DNA from: Actinomadura harenae
GTDB taxonomy: Bacteria > Actinomycetota > Actinomycetes > Streptosporangiales > Streptosporangiaceae
Assembly (NCBI RefSeq): GCF_003696215.1
Contig: NZ_RFFG01000051.1
Location: 1 to 63,624 of the forward strand
Direction of reading: 5' to 3'
Length of the DNA: 63,624 nt
The stretch's first letter is position 1. Each line of letters opens with the position of its first letter. This document shows, piece by piece, positions 33,789 to 42,011 of the stretch. The position numbers and the translations under genes were made by a program. Under the pieces are notes generated by a model. That model made no database searches. It was not told the DNA's origin and worked only from the letters and a program-made list of their open reading frames with translations.

Positions 33789-34652
33789 ATGCCCGCTCAA
33801 CCCGACCACCGCCGAAGCCCGTCCATCCGTCGCCGTCGCCTGTCCAGGGAACTCCGCAGTCTCCGGACCGCGTCCGGCCACACAGCGGAGGAGGTGTGCC
33901 GCACCCTCGAGTGGTCGCAAGGCAAGATGAGCCGCATCGAGCAGGGCGACTGGCTTCGTCCCAACCCGCGCGACGTCCGCGACCTGCTCGACTTCTACGA
34001 CGTGCAGGACGTGCCCAAACGCGAGTCGCTGATCAGTCTCGCGCGGGAGTCCCGGCAGCGCGGGTGGTGGGAGACCACCGAGTTCGCGGGACTGTTCAAC
34101 AGCAGCCTCGCGGGCTTCGAGGCCGAGGCGAAGAGCATCCACACCTACCAGCCGCTGGTGGTCCCGGGCCTGCTCCAGACGCCCGCCTACACCCGCGACC
34201 TCTTCCGCCGTTCCATGCTCCGCGACCCCAGCGAGGTCGGCCGTCGGGTCGAGTTTCGGATGAACCGGCAGAAGCTCCTTCAGCATCATGACCCGCCCAC
34301 GCTCTGGGCGGTCATCGACGAGAGCGTGCTTCGCCGCCCGTTCGGAACGGTCGCGGATCGAGCCGAACAGATTCAGCGCCTGCTCGCCACCGGCGACTCC
34401 GACCACACCACGGTGCAGGTCATCCCCTTCGAGGCCGGGCTGCATCCTGGGCTGAACTATGCGTTCACGCTGATGGACTACGAGCTGGACCCGTCGGTGG
34501 TCTACATCGAGCTGGGCACGAATGCGCTGTATTTGGAGAAGCCGAAGGACCTCGAGTCTCATAGTCTGAAGTTTCAGCATCTCCTCGGCGCGGCCTTGGA
34601 CAAGGACGCGACCTTGCAGTGGCTGTCCGACCTGCACCGCGAACTGAGATGA
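33789..34652 (+). CDS. XRE-family HTH regulator with DUF5753 (WhiJ-like)
   Basis: A 287-residue regulator. The HTH (about 15-70) reads LRSLRTASGHTAEEVCRTLEWS then GKMSRIEQGDW. DUF5753 (about 100-280) shows YQPLVVPGLLQTPAYTRDL, EFRMNRQKLL, LWAVIDESVLRRPFG and TVQVIPFEAGLHPGL. WhiJ-type proteins act with a small DUF397 partner to hold back differentiation. ATG 33789 with GGAGAGG upstream; overlaps the DUF397 gene as ATGA. Confidence 0.93.
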   Translation: MPAQPDHRRSPSIRRRRLSRELRSLRTASGHTAEEVCRTLEWSQGKMSRIEQGDWLRPNPRDVRDLLDFYDVQDVPKRESLISLARESRQRGWWETTEFAGLFNSSLAGFEAEAKSIHTYQPLVVPGLLQTPAYTRDLFRRSMLRDPSEVGRRVEFRMNRQKLLQHHDPPTLWAVIDESVLRRPFGTVADRAEQIQRLLATGDSDHTTVQVIPFEAGLHPGLNYAFTLMDYELDPSVVYIELGTNALYLEKPKDLESHSLKFQHLLGAALDKDATLQWLSDLHRELR

Positions 34653-34879
34653 GGACCATGCAGCACACCACGCCGTCCCGCTCCGCGCTCGCCAACGCAT
34701 CCTGGCGAAAGTCGTCCCGGAGCCAGGCCGAGGGTGCCGAGTGCGTCGAACTCGCGCGCATCGCGGCGACGGTCTGCGTCCGAGACTCGAAGGACGCCGA
34801 CGGTCCCGCGCTGGCCCTCTCCCCCGGCCACGCCCGGACGCTGACCGCCCGCATCAAGAACGGCGAGCTTGACCTCTAA
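34649..34879 (+). CDS. DUF397 (BldB-related) small protein
   Basis: A 76-residue DUF397 protein: ASWRKSSRSQAEGAECVELA, VCVRDSKDADGPALALSPG. Usual partner, possibly antitoxin-like or modulatory, of the DUF5753 regulator. I start at 34649 for the ATGA overlap; the ATG at 34658 with GAGG four bases upstream is equally possible. Confidence 0.9.
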   Translation: MRTMQHTTPSRSALANASWRKSSRSQAEGAECVELARIAATVCVRDSKDADGPALALSPGHARTLTARIKNGELDL

Positions 34880-35049
34880 GCGCTCCCTCTGAACTCCAGC
34901 GCTCCGCGAACGGCGTCGTCCGTGCGCCTGGTACGCGGGACGGCGGGTGAGATCAGAGTGGCGGGTGGGGTCGCGTGGGGTTCGGTGATCCGCTCCGGTG
35001 GGATGACTTTCGGTGGCCGAACGGCTACCACGAGTCCAAGGAGCGTGTG

Positions 35050-36072
35050 ATGTACAAGTCCACGGCGTTGACCGCCGCGATCGCCGGAGCCGTCGCGTGT
35101 GCCGCGCTGGCCGGAGCCGCCCCCTCCGCCTATTCCTTCGGGACGCTGGACGGCAAGCTCGGGCAGCGGGCCGAGCACGAGCGGATCACCCGGGCCGCCT
35201 TGGCCTGTCCCTCTGGGAAGGCGAGCGACAACTACTGCTTCGAGTCCGATTCGCTGAGCGAGCTGGCCGGGGCCAAGGGGAAGGGCGGCGGCATCGGTGC
35301 TCCCGACCTGGGCACCGAGGCTCTGGTGCAGGAAGCGCACTGCGACAACGCCGACTACCTCGCGGACAGCGGTTACCCGCAGAGTCGCGCCGATGCCACC
35401 AGCCACCTGCTGGGCTGCGTCAGGCACGCGCACGATCGCATGACCAAGGCGGTGGCCGAGGCCGCACGCCTGCTGGACGGCAAGGGCCAGGTCGACTCGA
35501 AGCAGGTCAGCCTCACCTTCCGCTGCTTCTTTACCGACACCCAAGGCCGCGCGAAGTGCGACGCGATCGAGCAGTTCGGCCGGGGCCTGCACGCCGTCCA
35601 GGACTTCTACTCCCACAGCAACTGGGCCGACACGGCCGGGTCCGGCGCCATCGGGGCGACCAACCCGCCAGGGCTCGGACACTCCGACGTCTCCCCCTTG
35701 TTCCGCCTGTTCGCCGAGCCCCGGCCCACGTCCACCGACGTCCCCGAGAACCTCACCACCGGATGCTTCGACAAGGAGGCCGCCATCTCGGGCGAGAAGC
35801 TCGGCTGCATGGGCGGCAAGCGGATCAGGCATCACGTGGTCAACAAGGACCTCGGCCTGATCGACCCGGCGACCGGGCACACCTCGGACCCGACCACCGA
35901 CCGGGGCAAGGTCGCCGACAACTTCGCCCGCGCGGTCACCCTCGCCATCACCGACACCCGCGGCCAGTGGCGGGACCTCGTGAACGCGCTGGAGCAGCAC
36001 TACCCCGACGGAAGAGGCACCCGGATGGCCTGCGCCATCACCCACGACAACCCCACCAAGGACTGCAAGTAG
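35050..36072 (+). CDS. secreted Het-C/CinY-like protein
   Basis: A 340-residue exported protein. The signal peptide is MYKSTALTAAIAGAVACAAL and onward, with cleavage near AYS-FG. The hallmark FGRGLHAVQDFYSHSNW near 172-188 is the metal-binding helix motif shared by Het-C, CinY and zinc phospholipase C/S1-P1-like proteins. Early His residues (ERITRAAL) and a second His cluster (LLGCVRHAHDRM) fit the same helical fold. Several Cys residues may form disulfides. Enzymatic activity, if any, is unproven. AAGGAG precedes the start. Confidence 0.8.
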   Translation: MYKSTALTAAIAGAVACAALAGAAPSAYSFGTLDGKLGQRAEHERITRAALACPSGKASDNYCFESDSLSELAGAKGKGGGIGAPDLGTEALVQEAHCDNADYLADSGYPQSRADATSHLLGCVRHAHDRMTKAVAEAARLLDGKGQVDSKQVSLTFRCFFTDTQGRAKCDAIEQFGRGLHAVQDFYSHSNWADTAGSGAIGATNPPGLGHSDVSPLFRLFAEPRPTSTDVPENLTTGCFDKEAAISGEKLGCMGGKRIRHHVVNKDLGLIDPATGHTSDPTTDRGKVADNFARAVTLAITDTRGQWRDLVNALEQHYPDGRGTRMACAITHDNPTKDCK

Positions 36073-36103
36073 GGATCAGCCGAGTGAGCTCGTCGGGGTG
36101 ACG

Positions 36104-36571
36104 TCAGCAGGTGCTGTCGTGCGGGACGCGCCTGGTCGGCTTGGGAGGTGGGCGGTGGCGCAACATGTCACCCATGCGGTTGGTGGTGTTGATGAGGGCC
36201 ACGAGCGTCACCAGGTCGGACAGGCCGTCCTTGTCGAAGTGCTCGGCGGCGGCCGTCCAGTCGGCGTCGGGGACGCCGCCGGTCGTGATGCGGACGCCGT
36301 GCTCGGTCAGCTCCAGGGCGGCGCGTTCGGCCTCGGTGAACACCGACGACTCGCGCCAGGCGTCCACCTGCTCGATGCGGGTCGGGCTTTCGCCGGATCG
36401 TGCGGCGTTCTGGCGCCATGTGTCGGTGGCGTCGGTGTCGCCCGTGAGCTGGCTGGCGCGGAGGAGGACGAGGTTGCGTGTCGCGGGGGGCAGCGTCGAT
36501 TCGGTGAGGATGGTCCTGGCCGCGGGGCCGACGTGGGTCGGGTGGTCGGGGAAGGTCGAACGAGCCGCCAT
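36104..36571 (-). CDS. AhpD/carboxymuconolactone-decarboxylase-like protein lacking the cysteines
   Basis: A 155-residue CMD-family protein. NLVLLRASQLTG near 34-45, IEQVDAWRESSVFTEAERAALELTE near 66-90 and DLVTLVALINTTNRM near 119-133 align well with peroxidase-type members. Those have a G-C-x2-C-x3-H redox site straight after SQLTG; here the segment reads GDTDATDTW, with neither Cys nor the His. It is therefore unlikely to be a peroxidase. ATG with CGGGAG upstream. Confidence 0.85.
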   Translation of the reverse strand: MAARSTFPDHPTHVGPAARTILTESTLPPATRNLVLLRASQLTGDTDATDTWRQNAARSGESPTRIEQVDAWRESSVFTEAERAALELTEHGVRITTGGVPDADWTAAAEHFDKDGLSDLVTLVALINTTNRMGDMLRHRPPPKPTRRVPHDSTC

Positions 36572-36667
36572 GGTGTGCTCCCGGGTTCGTAGCCGTTCGC
36601 ACTGATGACGTCGTCGATCTGTTCTTTGTGACGTGGCGGGTGGATGGGATGCGCCACATCGCTTCGG

Positions 36668-37516
36668 TCAGCGCTTGGGCGCCGGCATCAGGGCGTCCCA
36701 GAGCGGGGTGGACTCGCCACGGTTCCGGGCGCTGAACTCGTCCCAGTACCAGTCCTGGCCGAGGAGCCGCTTGACGCGCGGGATGGCCTCGCCGTCCGGG
36801 CCGCTGTAGTAGCGGACCTTGCGGGTGTCGCCGTCGGTGACCATCCGGAACATGACGTCGGCGGTGATCTGCGGGTCGGAGCGGACGAGGTTCTGCGCGC
36901 CGAACGCCTCCCATGAGGCGAGGTAGTCCTGCGGGACGTCCTCGGCGCGGTCGACCTTGCTGAAGATGCGCGTCTCCATGTTCCCGGGGAACAGGGCCTT
37001 GACGGTGACGCCGAACTCGGCGAGCTCGGCGTGCAGGCCCTCGCTGAGGACGGCGACGGCGGCCTTGGACGCCTCGTACGCCGAGGTGTACGGGTATCCG
37101 GCCTCGGCGCTGATCGAGCTGACGTTGACGATGACGCCCGACCGCTGCTCGCGGAAGATCGGGATGAACGCCTTGGTGAGCGCGATCAGCCCGAAGACGT
37201 TCGTCTGGAACTGGCGGTGGACCTGGTCCATGGTCGTGGCTTCGAGCGGGCCGCCCTGGAAGTACCCGGCGTTGTTGATCAGGGCGTCGACCCGGCCGAA
37301 CTGCTCCTTGGCGAGGTCGCCGAAGGCGAGGTCGGCCTGCTCGTCGTCGACGTCCAGCAGGAGCGTGCGGACGTTCGCCAGGTCGGCGTGGACGTCCAGG
37401 TCCGTCTTCTTGCGGACGGTCGCGACGACGTTCCAGCCGGCCGCGCTGAACCGCCGCACGGCGAGGTTTCCGAAACCGCTCGAGGTGCCGGTGATGACGA
37501 TCGTGCTCGCTGACAT
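36668..37516 (-). CDS. short-chain dehydrogenase/reductase
   Basis: A 282-residue classical SDR. Cofactor motif TGTSSGFG at 9-16, NNAG near 82-85, catalytic Ser in VNVSSIS near 134 and YTSAYEASK near 147-155. An Arg-Lys pair after the first strand (TVRKK) suggests NADP(H). Substrate unknown. ATG 37516 follows AAGGCGGG. Divergent from a TetR gene that likely controls it. Confidence 0.92.
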   Translation of the reverse strand: MSASTIVITGTSSGFGNLAVRRFSAAGWNVVATVRKKTDLDVHADLANVRTLLLDVDDEQADLAFGDLAKEQFGRVDALINNAGYFQGGPLEATTMDQVHRQFQTNVFGLIALTKAFIPIFREQRSGVIVNVSSISAEAGYPYTSAYEASKAAVAVLSEGLHAELAEFGVTVKALFPGNMETRIFSKVDRAEDVPQDYLASWEAFGAQNLVRSDPQITADVMFRMVTDGDTRKVRYYSGPDGEAIPRVKRLLGQDWYWDEFSARNRGESTPLWDALMPAPKR

Positions 37517-37562
37517 CGGAGTACCCGCCTTCCGTTCTGGGCTCAGGGCATTAGTGAAACAC

Positions 37563-37598
37563 GGTTGCGTTATTAGTGCAACCAGGTTGCGGTAACAT
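37563..37598. promoter_or_regulatory. GGTTGC/GCAACC operator and -10 of the TetR gene
   Basis: GCAACC-A-GGTTGC (37578-37590) is a perfect dyad, with a third half site GGTTGC at 37563-37568. TAACAT at 37593-37598 ends six bases before the ATG of the TetR gene, consistent with a leaderless, autorepressed promoter. Confidence 0.55.
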
Positions 37599-37604
37599 GG
37601 GGGC

Positions 37605-38270
37605 ATGCCCCCGCCCAAGTTCGAGCGAGCCCGGAGCGCCGAGGCCAAGCGGATCCGTGAGACCGCGATCCTCGAGGCGGCCGCGCGGCTCGCCGGCGAG
37701 CACGGCGTCCGCGCGGTGACCCTCACCGACATCGCCGGGGACGTCGGCATGCACAAGTCGGCGATGCTCCGCTACTTCGAGACGCGCGAGGAGATCTTCC
37801 TGCGCCTCGCCACGGACGAATGGACCCGCTGGTCACGGGACGTCCGCGACCAGTTGGAGCGCCTGGACGCGGAGCACTCGCGGGCCGAGGACGTCGCGGG
37901 GGTGCTCGCCGAGGCGCTGGTGGCGCGGCCGTTGTTCTGCGACCTGCTCGCCCACACGCCGCTGAACCTTGAGCGCGGGGTCTCGTTCCCCGCGGTGCGG
38001 GCCTTCAAGGTGGGCGCGATCGCGGAGGCCGAGGCGGTCGGGGCGGCCGTGTGCGAGGTGCTCCCGCTGGCCCCGGAGCAGGGGGGCGACGTGGTCGCGA
38101 CCGCGACGGCCATGGCGGGCGCGCTGTGGCAGATGGCGGCGCCGGGGACGGAGCTCCGCCGCTTCTACCAGGACACTCCCGAGCTGGCCCACGCCGTCGT
38201 CGACGTCGGGCCGCGGCTCACCGGCATCCTCACCGCGCTGCTTCGCGGGTACGCCGCCCCCGGACGCTGA
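37605..38270 (+). CDS. TetR/AcrR-family regulator
   Basis: A 221-residue regulator. HTH at about 20-65 (LAGEHGVRAVTLTDIAGDVGMHKSAMLRYF), followed by a helical ligand domain. A leaderless start is likely. It shares the intergenic operator with the divergent SDR, its probable target. Confidence 0.92.
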   Translation: MPPPKFERARSAEAKRIRETAILEAAARLAGEHGVRAVTLTDIAGDVGMHKSAMLRYFETREEIFLRLATDEWTRWSRDVRDQLERLDAEHSRAEDVAGVLAEALVARPLFCDLLAHTPLNLERGVSFPAVRAFKVGAIAEAEAVGAAVCEVLPLAPEQGGDVVATATAMAGALWQMAAPGTELRRFYQDTPELAHAVVDVGPRLTGILTALLRGYAAPGR

Positions 38271-38273
38271 GCG

Positions 38274-38528
38274 TCAGTCGAAGTCGGGCGGGAGGACGAC
38301 GGCGAGGCGGTTGATCCCGCCGGGGACCAGCAGGAAGATCTTGGATTCGAGGCGCTCCATGTCGCCGCCGCGCCCGAAGACCAGGCCGGCGGCGAAGTCG
38401 ACGAACTGCCGGGCCACGTCGTCCGAGACGTCCGTCAGGTCCATCACGACGGGCACCCGCTTGTTCCGGAAGAAGTGCCCGACATGCAGAGCCTCGTTGT
38501 AGTCGCGCGGCCGCAGCGTCTTGACCAT
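38274..38528 (-). CDS. SepF-like cell-division protein
   Basis: An 84-residue protein comprising just the globular SepF (DUF552) domain: RPRDYNEALHVGHFFRNKRV, VVMDLTDVSDDVARQFVDFAAGLVFG, KIFLLVPGGI. It lacks the N-terminal amphipathic membrane anchor of full SepF, so it resembles the short SepF-like paralogues of Streptomyces. It may modulate FtsZ assembly; it is outside the dcw cluster. Convergent with the TetR gene, three bases apart. Confidence 0.85.
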   Translation of the reverse strand: MVKTLRPRDYNEALHVGHFFRNKRVPVVMDLTDVSDDVARQFVDFAAGLVFGRGGDMERLESKIFLLVPGGINRLAVVLPPDFD

Positions 38529-38607
38529 CACCCCGCCAGTCTCCCCGAGCCCCGCGCCACGTCAAGCCGTGGTCGCGGTTCGGGCCGCGGCCGCGCGCCA
38601 GGGTCGG

Positions 38608-39471
38608 TCAGGAGAAGCTCGCGTGGTAGGTCGCTGACATGTCGAGGTCGCCGTGGCCCTGGTCGAGGGCGCGCCGGAAGCGTTCGCGGGCGGCCTCGGC
38701 CATGTCGAGCCGGACGTTCGCGGACGCGGCGGCCTCGGTGATGAGGCGCGTGTCCTTCTCGGCGTTCCGGAGGGCGAAGCTGGGCGTGAAGTCGCCGGCG
38801 AGGACGGACACGAGCTTGGCCTGGAGGTAGGGGCTGTCCATCGGGCCGCCGGTGACGACCTCGCCGAACAGGGCCGGGTCGAGGCCGAGCGCCTTGGTCA
38901 GCGCGAGGGACTCGGCGAGGATCGAGGTCAGCGTGATGCCGTAGGCGACGGCGGCGAGCTTGAGCCGCGTGCCCGCGCCGGACGCGCCGTCCTCGTCCAG
39001 CCAGAGGGTCTTCTTGCCGACCGCGTCGAACACGGGCGCGAGGGCGGCGCGCGCGTCCTGCGGACCGGCGGCGAGGATCACCAGCGCGCCCTGCTCGGCG
39101 GGCTGCCGCGTGCCCTGGACGGGGGCGTCCACGAAGGTCAGGCCGTGGTCGGCGGCGAACGCGGCGAGCGGGGCGACCGCGTCGACGCCGATCGTGCTCA
39201 TCTGCGCCCAGATCTGGCCGGGGCGCAGCGCGGGGGCGGCGGCCTCCATCGCGGCGAGGACGGCGTCGCCGTCGGTCAGCATCGTGATGATCACGTCCGC
39301 GTCCCGGACGGCCTCGGCGGGCGTGTCCACGAGGGTCGCGCCGTGCGCGGCGAGCGGCTCGGCCTTGGCGCGGGTGCGGTTCCAGACGGTCGGGCGGATC
39401 CCGGCGCGGGCGAGGTTCGGGGCCATCGCGGCGCCCATGATCCCGGCGCCGAGGAGGGCGGTGGTCGTCAT
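38608..39471 (-). CDS. 3-hydroxyisobutyrate-dehydrogenase-like reductase
   Basis: A 287-residue NAD(P)-dependent beta-hydroxyacid dehydrogenase family member. Rossmann motif LLGAGIMGAAMAPNL at 6-20; Asn-Arg-Thr after the second strand suggests NADP. Substrate loop DAPVQGTRQPAEQGALVILAAG has Gln-Gly-Thr where the family has S-G-G, and the catalytic Lys lies in RLKLAAVAYG (K near 169). GGAG precedes the start. Upstream TetR gene may control it. Confidence 0.9.
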   Translation of the reverse strand: MTTTALLGAGIMGAAMAPNLARAGIRPTVWNRTRAKAEPLAAHGATLVDTPAEAVRDADVIITMLTDGDAVLAAMEAAAPALRPGQIWAQMSTIGVDAVAPLAAFAADHGLTFVDAPVQGTRQPAEQGALVILAAGPQDARAALAPVFDAVGKKTLWLDEDGASGAGTRLKLAAVAYGITLTSILAESLALTKALGLDPALFGEVVTGGPMDSPYLQAKLVSVLAGDFTPSFALRNAEKDTRLITEAAASANVRLDMAEAARERFRRALDQGHGDLDMSATYHASFS

Positions 39472-39563
39472 CGGTGGAGCTCCATTCTTGACTGAACGTT
39501 ACACAAAACGAGCGCACGAGGACCGGGCCCGGCGCGGGGCGGGGCAGGTCGGGGCGGGTCGGC

Positions 39564-40142
39564 TCAGAGGACGGTCAGGGCGGTGTCGACGACGGCGGTG
39601 AGGCGGCGGCGGTCGGCGCCCGCCTTGCCCTGGACGCGCAGCCCCTGGATCGCCGTCACGAAGAAGTCGGCGATCGCGGCGACGTCTGCGTCCGGGCGCA
39701 GGTCGCCGCGGTCGCGGGCGCGGCGCAGCACGACGGTGACCGCCTCGGCGGTCCCATCAAGGGAGGAGCCGACCACGCGGGACGCCGGCCGGTCCCGGGG
39801 CAGGCGCTCGACGGCACTGTTGGTGATCATGCAGCCGCGCCGCTCGGGGTCGTCCACGGTCTCGTCGACCAGGGCGAGCAGCAGGTCGCGCAGGACGACG
39901 CGGACCGGCTCGTCCCGGTCGAGGCGTTCGGCCATCACGGCGCCGGAGCGTTCCGCGTACCGCTTCAGCGCCGCCTCGTACAGGCCGTCCTTGCTGCCGA
40001 AGGCCGCGTAGAGCGACCCGCGGCCGATGCCGGTGGCGGCGACGAGGTCCTGGACCGACGTCGCCTCGTAGCCGAGCCGCCAGAAGACCTCCATGGCGCT
40101 CTCGACCACGGCGTCGGTGTCGAACTCCCTGGTCCGTCCCAT
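39564..40142 (-). CDS. TetR-family regulator
   Basis: A 192-residue regulator: HTH near 22-55 (ATSVQDLVAATGIGRGSLYAAFGSKDGLYE) and a C-terminal domain with RRGCMITNSAVE, typical of the AcuR/YfiR-like subgroup that responds to electrophiles or small metabolites. Leaderless promoter upstream. Oriented like the dehydrogenase, 92 bases away. Confidence 0.92.
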   Translation of the reverse strand: MGRTREFDTDAVVESAMEVFWRLGYEATSVQDLVAATGIGRGSLYAAFGSKDGLYEAALKRYAERSGAVMAERLDRDEPVRVVLRDLLLALVDETVDDPERRGCMITNSAVERLPRDRPASRVVGSSLDGTAEAVTVVLRRARDRGDLRPDADVAAIADFFVTAIQGLRVQGKAGADRRRLTAVVDTALTVL

Positions 40143-40149
40143 GTCCGGG

Positions 40150-40179
40150 ACGCTAGCGGTTTCTGTAACGGATGGTCAA
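40150..40179 (-). promoter_or_regulatory. leaderless promoter of the TetR gene
   Basis: On the minus strand TTGACC, an 18-bp spacer, TAGCGT and seven bases lead to the ATG at 40142. The -35 overlaps the end of the upstream dioxygenase gene. The spacer contains GTTACAGAAAC; a related GTTACACAAAA lies before the dehydrogenase gene, possibly a shared operator half. Confidence 0.6.
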
Positions 40180-41081
40180 GTTATCCGGAGCGGGTTGTCC
40201 AGGGCGCGCTTCTCGTAGTCGACGGCGAGGTCCTCGGGCATGCGCTCGAAGTCGGAGCAGCGGACGAAGTCGCGCAGCGTGGTGCCCGTGCAGGCGGCGT
40301 CGACGTTCGGCGCGCCGCGATGGGCGCGGACGTCGTCCAGGTGGACGGTGCGGAAGTCGATGCTGAAGCGCGTCCGCCCGGAGGTGTTCGGGACGGTCGA
40401 GTGGAACTGCGCGCCGGAGAAGACCAGCACGCCGCCCGCCTCCGGGACGACCCGGATCTGCGGGTCCAGCTCGACCGGTTCCTCGGGTCTGGGCTGGTCA
40501 CGGGTGTCGGAGCCGATGTGCCGCGCGGCCGTCAGGCGGCTCGTCCGGTTCCATTCGGCGTAGTCGTAGCGCGCGCTGCCGTTCCTGACCGGACGGTCGA
40601 AGTACCGGGGGTGGAAGGCCATCACGTTCTCGGGGACGACGCCGAACACCGGGATCCACCAGTTGACCTGGTTGAACGGCGCGGAGTACCAGCAGTCCCG
40701 GTGCGGATGGAAGGCGTAGGAGATGCCCGTCGTGAGGTAGTCGTCGGACGTCGAGGTGCGCAGCCTCGGCACGTCGAAGTAGGTGCGGGACGGGTCGCAG
40801 CCCATCTCCTCGAGCAGCGCGGGCAGCAGGATCCGGCAGTGCGGATGGTGGATGAAGCGGGGTTTGAGGTCGGCGAGGAGGGCGGCGAACGCGCCGACCT
40901 CCATCTCGTGCTGCGCCGTCTCCGGGTCGCGGCCGTCGAACGCCTCGGCGACCAGTTCGCGGGCGAACCCGACCAGCGCCCGGGACGCCGGGGTGGCCGA
41001 ATAGGCGAACACCTCGCCCTGGAAGAGCAGCCCCCGCCGGGTGTCGTCGTCCAGCTCGGGATTGGAGAACACCGAAGTCAC
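40176..41081 (-). CDS. Fe(II)/2-oxoglutarate dioxygenase-like (phytanoyl-CoA hydroxylase-type) protein
   Basis: A 301-residue cupin-fold oxygenase candidate. H-x-D motif in AFHPHRDCW near 123-131, distal His in AQFHSTVPN near 221-229 and co-substrate Arg in RTRFSIDFR near 232-240. FNQVNWWIPVF and AFHPRYFDRPV are conserved-looking core strands. Substrate unknown. GTG start with AAGGGGGAG upstream. Confidence 0.8.
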   Translation of the reverse strand: MTSVFSNPELDDDTRRGLLFQGEVFAYSATPASRALVGFARELVAEAFDGRDPETAQHEMEVGAFAALLADLKPRFIHHPHCRILLPALLEEMGCDPSRTYFDVPRLRTSTSDDYLTTGISYAFHPHRDCWYSAPFNQVNWWIPVFGVVPENVMAFHPRYFDRPVRNGSARYDYAEWNRTSRLTAARHIGSDTRDQPRPEEPVELDPQIRVVPEAGGVLVFSGAQFHSTVPNTSGRTRFSIDFRTVHLDDVRAHRGAPNVDAACTGTTLRDFVRCSDFERMPEDLAVDYEKRALDNPLRIT

Positions 41082-41382
41082 CGCAACACTCCCCCTTGCC
41101 CCCGTTCACCATCGTTCCGGACGAATAGTGACTCACCGGCCGACGTTTTTCTCCTGCCCGGCGGGCAACTGACCAGAACAGGACATCACGGGCGGCAAGG
41201 GTGCTCTGAGCTGCGCGGTCGACCCCGGGCGGGCGGGGCATGACGGGCCCGGCGAAGGGTATGAGTTCAGCTGGCGCAACCATTCTGGACGGCCTGGATC
41301 GGCCATTCGTTACGGGTTTCGCGATTCCCGCAACGGAATGCCGACCAGGTGAACTCGGAGAGCGAACACGCCCGGGGACCGG
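41082..41382. other. intergenic, no gene seen
   Basis: About 300 bases between the dioxygenase start and the end of the XRE-cupin gene. It probably holds the dioxygenase promoter; I see no frame with family signature or notable repeat. Confidence 0.55.
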
Positions 41383-41946
41383 TCAGATGTGCTCGGAGAT
41401 CAGCGTGGCGCGGGTGCCGGGGTCGAGGGCCTGGAAGATGTGCGCCACGTCGCCCGGGTAGCCGATGTAGTCGCCGGGGGCGAGCTCGACGGGGTCGTCC
41501 AGGAGGCCGACGAGGGCGCGGCCGGTGCTGAGGACGACGTGCTCGACGACGCCGGGCATGTGCGGGTCGGACGCGCGGGGCGGGCCGGGCTCGACGGTGA
41601 GCTGGTAGATGTCGCGCCGCGCGCCGGGCGGGCAGGACGCCAGGACGGTCGCGTGGTAGTCGGCGCGGTCGGCGGTGATGGTCGGCCCCTCCCCCGCCCG
41701 GATCACCTGGACGCGCGGGACGGGCTGCGCGACGAGCTGCGCGAACGGGACCTCCAGCGCGACGGCGAGGGCCCACAGCGTCTCCACGCTGGGGTTGCCC
41801 GAACCCGACTCCAGCTGGGACAGCGTCGACTTCGCGACCCCGGCGCGGCGCGCGATCTCGGTCAGGGACCGGCCTCCCCGGGCGCGCTCGCGGCGCAGCG
41901 CGGCGGCGATGAACTCCATGGGCGGACGGGCGTGCGACTCGCTCAT
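41383..41946 (-). CDS. XRE-family regulator with C-terminal cupin
   Basis: A 187-residue regulator. HTH near 10-65 (LTEIARRAGVAKSTLSQLESGSGNPSVETLW) and a cupin domain near 105-180 (VEHVVLSTGRALVGLLDDPVELAPGDYIGYP). Such regulators sit beside AzlCD exporters. ATG 41946 with AGGA eight bases upstream. Divergent from azlCD. Confidence 0.92.
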   Translation of the reverse strand: MSESHARPPMEFIAAALRRERARGGRSLTEIARRAGVAKSTLSQLESGSGNPSVETLWALAVALEVPFAQLVAQPVPRVQVIRAGEGPTITADRADYHATVLASCPPGARRDIYQLTVEPGPPRASDPHMPGVVEHVVLSTGRALVGLLDDPVELAPGDYIGYPGDVAHIFQALDPGTRATLISEHI

Positions 41947-41961
41947 GGCGTTCATCCTAGA

Positions 41962-42004
41962 GAACACGGTTCGATTTGACGAACGCTCACAAATCGTTCA
42001 TTTT
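41962..42004 (+). promoter_or_regulatory. azlC promoter with GAAC/GTTC operator cluster
   Basis: TTGACG (41976-41981), a 17-bp spacer, CATTTT (41999-42004) and seven bases lead to the GTG at 42012: a leaderless promoter. GAAC-ACG-GTTC (41962-41972) precedes it and GAACG-N9-CGTTC (41981-41999) fills the spacer; GTTCGATAAGAAC follows inside the gene. The divergent XRE regulator is the obvious binder. Confidence 0.65.
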
Positions 42005-42011
42005 GGACTAC

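Noticed and set aside
41976..42011. N-terminal extension of AzlC starting with TTG
   Set aside because: The stretch reads as -35, spacer and -10 of a promoter leading to GTG 42012.
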